Shown here piece after piece: positions 4,921 through 5,939 of a DNA stretch of 5,939 bases. The stretch lies in NCBI GenBank assembly GCA_036555755.1, contig DATBKS010000284.1, forward strand, positions 1 through 5,939, written 5' to 3'. The translations under genes were made by a program, and so were the position numbers. Numbering within the stretch: the stretch's first letter is position 1; the number at the start of each line of letters is the position of its first letter. The notes beneath the pieces are model-generated. The model worked only from the letters and a program-made list of their open reading frames with translations, was not told the origin of the DNA and made no database searches. This stretch comes from JAICJR01 sp036555755. Its GTDB lineage: Bacteria > Actinomycetota > Thermoleophilia > Solirubrobacterales > Thermoleophilaceae.

Positions 4921-5550
4921 ATGGCAAGAGACAGGACAGTAACCCCAGCCGGAGACCTCCAGGAGCGCGTGGTCGAAATCAACCGCGTAGCCAAGGTGGT
5001 CAAGGGCGGACGCCGGTTCTCCTTCACCGCACTCGTGGTGGTGGGTGACGAGCGCTCCGTCGTGGGTGTGGGCTACGGCAAGGCAAACGAGGTGCCGCTC
5101 GCGATCCAGAAGGGTGTCGAGCGCGCGAAGAAGAACCTCTTCAAGGTGCCGATGTACAAGACCACCATCCCGCACGAGGTGACGGGGATCTTCGGCGCCG
5201 GCCGCGTGTTCCTGAAGCCGGCCTCCGAAGGTACCGGCGTGATCGCCGGCGGCGGCGTGCGCGCGGTTCTCGAGCTCGCGGGCATCCACGACGTGCTTTC
5301 GAAGTCGCTCGGCAGCCAGAACCCCATCAATCTTGTGAAGGCCACCGTCACGGCGCTGCAGATGCTGCGCTCGCCCGAGGAGGTGGCGGAGCTGCGTGGG
5401 CTCACCGTCCGCGAGGTGCTCGGTTTGCCTGAGAGCTCGAACGGCGGCAATGGCTCCGGCGAGTCCGCAGAGAGCAGTCCGCAGTCCGCAGAGGCTGAGG
5501 GCGAGGCTGCCGCGGCTGGTCCTGCTGCGACCGAAGAGGGCTCGGCGTGA
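4921..5550 (+). CDS. rpsE: 30S ribosomal protein S5 with a C-terminal extension
   Basis: S5 sits at the mRNA entry channel with S3 and S4 and affects decoding accuracy. Residues 1-170 are a complete S5. The N-terminal double-stranded-RNA-binding-like domain contains LQERVVEINRVAKVVKGGRR, FSFTALVVVGDE and VGVGYGKANEVPLAIQKGVE. It is followed by GAGRVFLKPASEGTGVIAGG, GVRAVLELAGIHDVLSKSLG and NPINLVKATVTAL. Residues 171-209 are extra, rich in Ser, Gly, Glu and Ala, acidic and probably disordered; they contain the sequence shared with rpsQ. The ATG follows a 25-base gap with no recognisable Shine-Dalgarno sequence, but the N-terminus MARDRTVTPAGDLQERV fits the family. The stop TGA shares its last base with the rpmD ATG. 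Confidence 0.97.
   Translation: MARDRTVTPAGDLQERVVEINRVAKVVKGGRRFSFTALVVVGDERSVVGVGYGKANEVPLAIQKGVERAKKNLFKVPMYKTTIPHEVTGIFGAGRVFLKPASEGTGVIAGGGVRAVLELAGIHDVLSKSLGSQNPINLVKATVTALQMLRSPEEVAELRGLTVREVLGLPESSNGGNGSGESAESSPQSAEAEGEAAAAGPAATEEGSA
5461..5507 (+). repeat. Copy B of the 47-base sequence shared with rpsQ
   Basis: This partner of 1284-1330 lies in the acidic C-terminal extension of S5, in the same orientation and reading frame. It contains two adjacent copies of the heptamer CAGTCCG followed by CAG. It encodes ESAESSPQSAE and then AEGEA, against ESAEGSPQPAE and then PEAEA in S17. Use of AGT for Ser in DNA this GC-rich hints that a nucleotide-level repeat may have seeded the extension; that is inference. 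Confidence 0.7.
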
Positions 5551-5729
5551 TGGCCACCCTGCGCATCACGCAGGTGAAGTCGACGAACGGCACCAACCCG
5601 CGCCAGAAGGGCGCGCTGCAGTCGCTCGGCCTCGGCCGCATCGGCAAGACAGTCGAGCGTCCCGACCACCCGACGGTGCTCGGCGCAGTGCGCTCGGTCA
5701 ACCACCTCGTGAAGGTCGAGGAGGTCTGA
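5550..5729 (+). CDS. rpmD: 50S ribosomal protein L30
   Basis: L30 is a small 23S rRNA-binding protein found in many but not all bacteria. The 59-residue product has the typical bacterial length and sequence: LRITQVKSTNGTNPRQKGAL, then LGLGRIGKTVERPDHPTVLG and the end VRSVNHLVKVEEV. A GTG at 5547 directly precedes the ATG at 5550 in the same frame. I prefer the ATG because MATLRITQVKS is family-like, and AAGAGGG (5534-5540) then has a spacing of 9 bases. With the ATG the overlap with rpsE is one base; with the GTG it would be four. The gene ends one base before rplO. Confidence 0.95.
   Translation: MATLRITQVKSTNGTNPRQKGALQSLGLGRIGKTVERPDHPTVLGAVRSVNHLVKVEEV
5719..5725 (+). promoter_or_regulatory. 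Shine-Dalgarno sequence for rplO
   Basis: AGGAGGT lies 5 bases before the rplO ATG, within the last codons of rpmD (EEV). It is a near-perfect anti-16S match and fixes the rplO start at 5731. Confidence 0.8.
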
Positions 5730-5730
5730 G

Positions 5731-5939
5731 ATGCCCGCCGACATCGGACTCCACTCGCTGAAGCCGAAGCCCGGCAGCCGCCGCCCGCGCAAGCGCGTCG
5801 GCCGTGGCGAGGGCTCGGGCTTCGGCAAGACCTCCGGCCGCGGGGAGAAGGGCGCGGGCGCGCGCGCCGGCTCGAAGACGCGGCCGACCGCAGAGGGCGG
5901 CCAGATGCCGATTCATATGCGGATGCGCAAGCTGCGCGG
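5731..5939 (+). CDS. rplO: 50S ribosomal protein L15, N-terminal part (3' end outside window)
   Basis: L15 is a 23S rRNA-binding protein important for late 50S assembly. Only 69 codons are visible. They carry the basic Gly/Arg/Lys-rich N-terminal arm that threads into rRNA: LHSLKPKPGSRRPRKRVGRG, then EGSGFGKTSGRGEKGAGARA, and the family block AEGGQMPIHMRMRKLR. The ATG has an excellent Shine-Dalgarno sequence and begins one base after the rpmD stop. The gene runs off the window with no stop codon. In this operon order secY normally follows, but it is not visible here. Confidence 0.96.
   Translation, partial: MPADIGLHSLKPKPGSRRPRKRVGRGEGSGFGKTSGRGEKGAGARAGSKTRPTAEGGQMPIHMRMRKLR

Noticed and set aside
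5073..5828. 251-codon open frame on the minus strand opposite rpsE, rpmD and rplO
   Set aside because: It spans three coding genes in antisense, and its sequence is explained by their codon bias.
5885..5905. Possible third copy of the rpsQ/rpsE shared sequence in rplO (CCGCAGAGGGC)
   Set aside because: The match is only 11 bases and encodes the conserved L15 residues AEGGQ, so chance and family conservation explain it.
1..5939. A novel accessory, defence or mobile system
   Set aside because: Every part of the window is accounted for by ribosomal protein genes on one strand. No transposase, inverted terminal repeats, CRISPR-like array, tRNA or rRNA was seen.

Overview
The window is a dense ribosomal-protein gene cluster, all on the + strand. 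It covers the end of the S10 cluster running directly into the spc cluster: rpsC (3' part)-rplP-rpmC-rpsQ-rplN-rplX-rplE-rpsZ(S14)-rpsH-rplF-rplR-rpsE-rpmD-rplO (5' part). Every gene is recognised from its own protein sequence, and the order is the conserved bacterial one. Twelve genes are complete; the first and last are cut by the window edges.

The DNA is very GC-rich with strong G/C third-position bias. The zinc-type short S14, long disordered extensions on several ribosomal proteins, GTG starts and high GC suggest a high-GC actinobacterium. I lean towards a deep lineage such as Thermoleophilia (Solirubrobacterales/Gaiellales type), but that finer placement is an impression, not a demonstration.

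Layout: 1-592 end of S3 with a Gly/Arg tail; 596-1233 L16 and L29; 1230-1928 S17 with a 154-residue N-terminal extension; 1925-2637 L14 and L24; 2637-3416 L5 with a 73-residue acidic C-terminal extension; 3416-4545 S14, S8 and L6; 4542-5550 L18 and S5, the latter with an acidic tail; 5550-5939 L30 and the start of L15. Junctions are overlaps of 1 or 4 bases or gaps of at most 8 bases, except a 25-base gap before rpsE. I see no terminator and no convincing promoter, so one polycistronic transcript with coupled translation is the simplest reading. No stretch of 300 bases lacks a gene.

The conserved cores look ordinary. The unusual content is in the add-ons: an RGG-like basic tail on S3, an acidic-then-basic extension on S17, acidic tails on L5 and S5, a 47-base sequence shared in the same reading frame between the S17 and S5 extensions (41 of 47 identical), and a potential hairpin with the rplE start codon in its loop. 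I found no previously undescribed system such as a defence island, mobile element or CRISPR.
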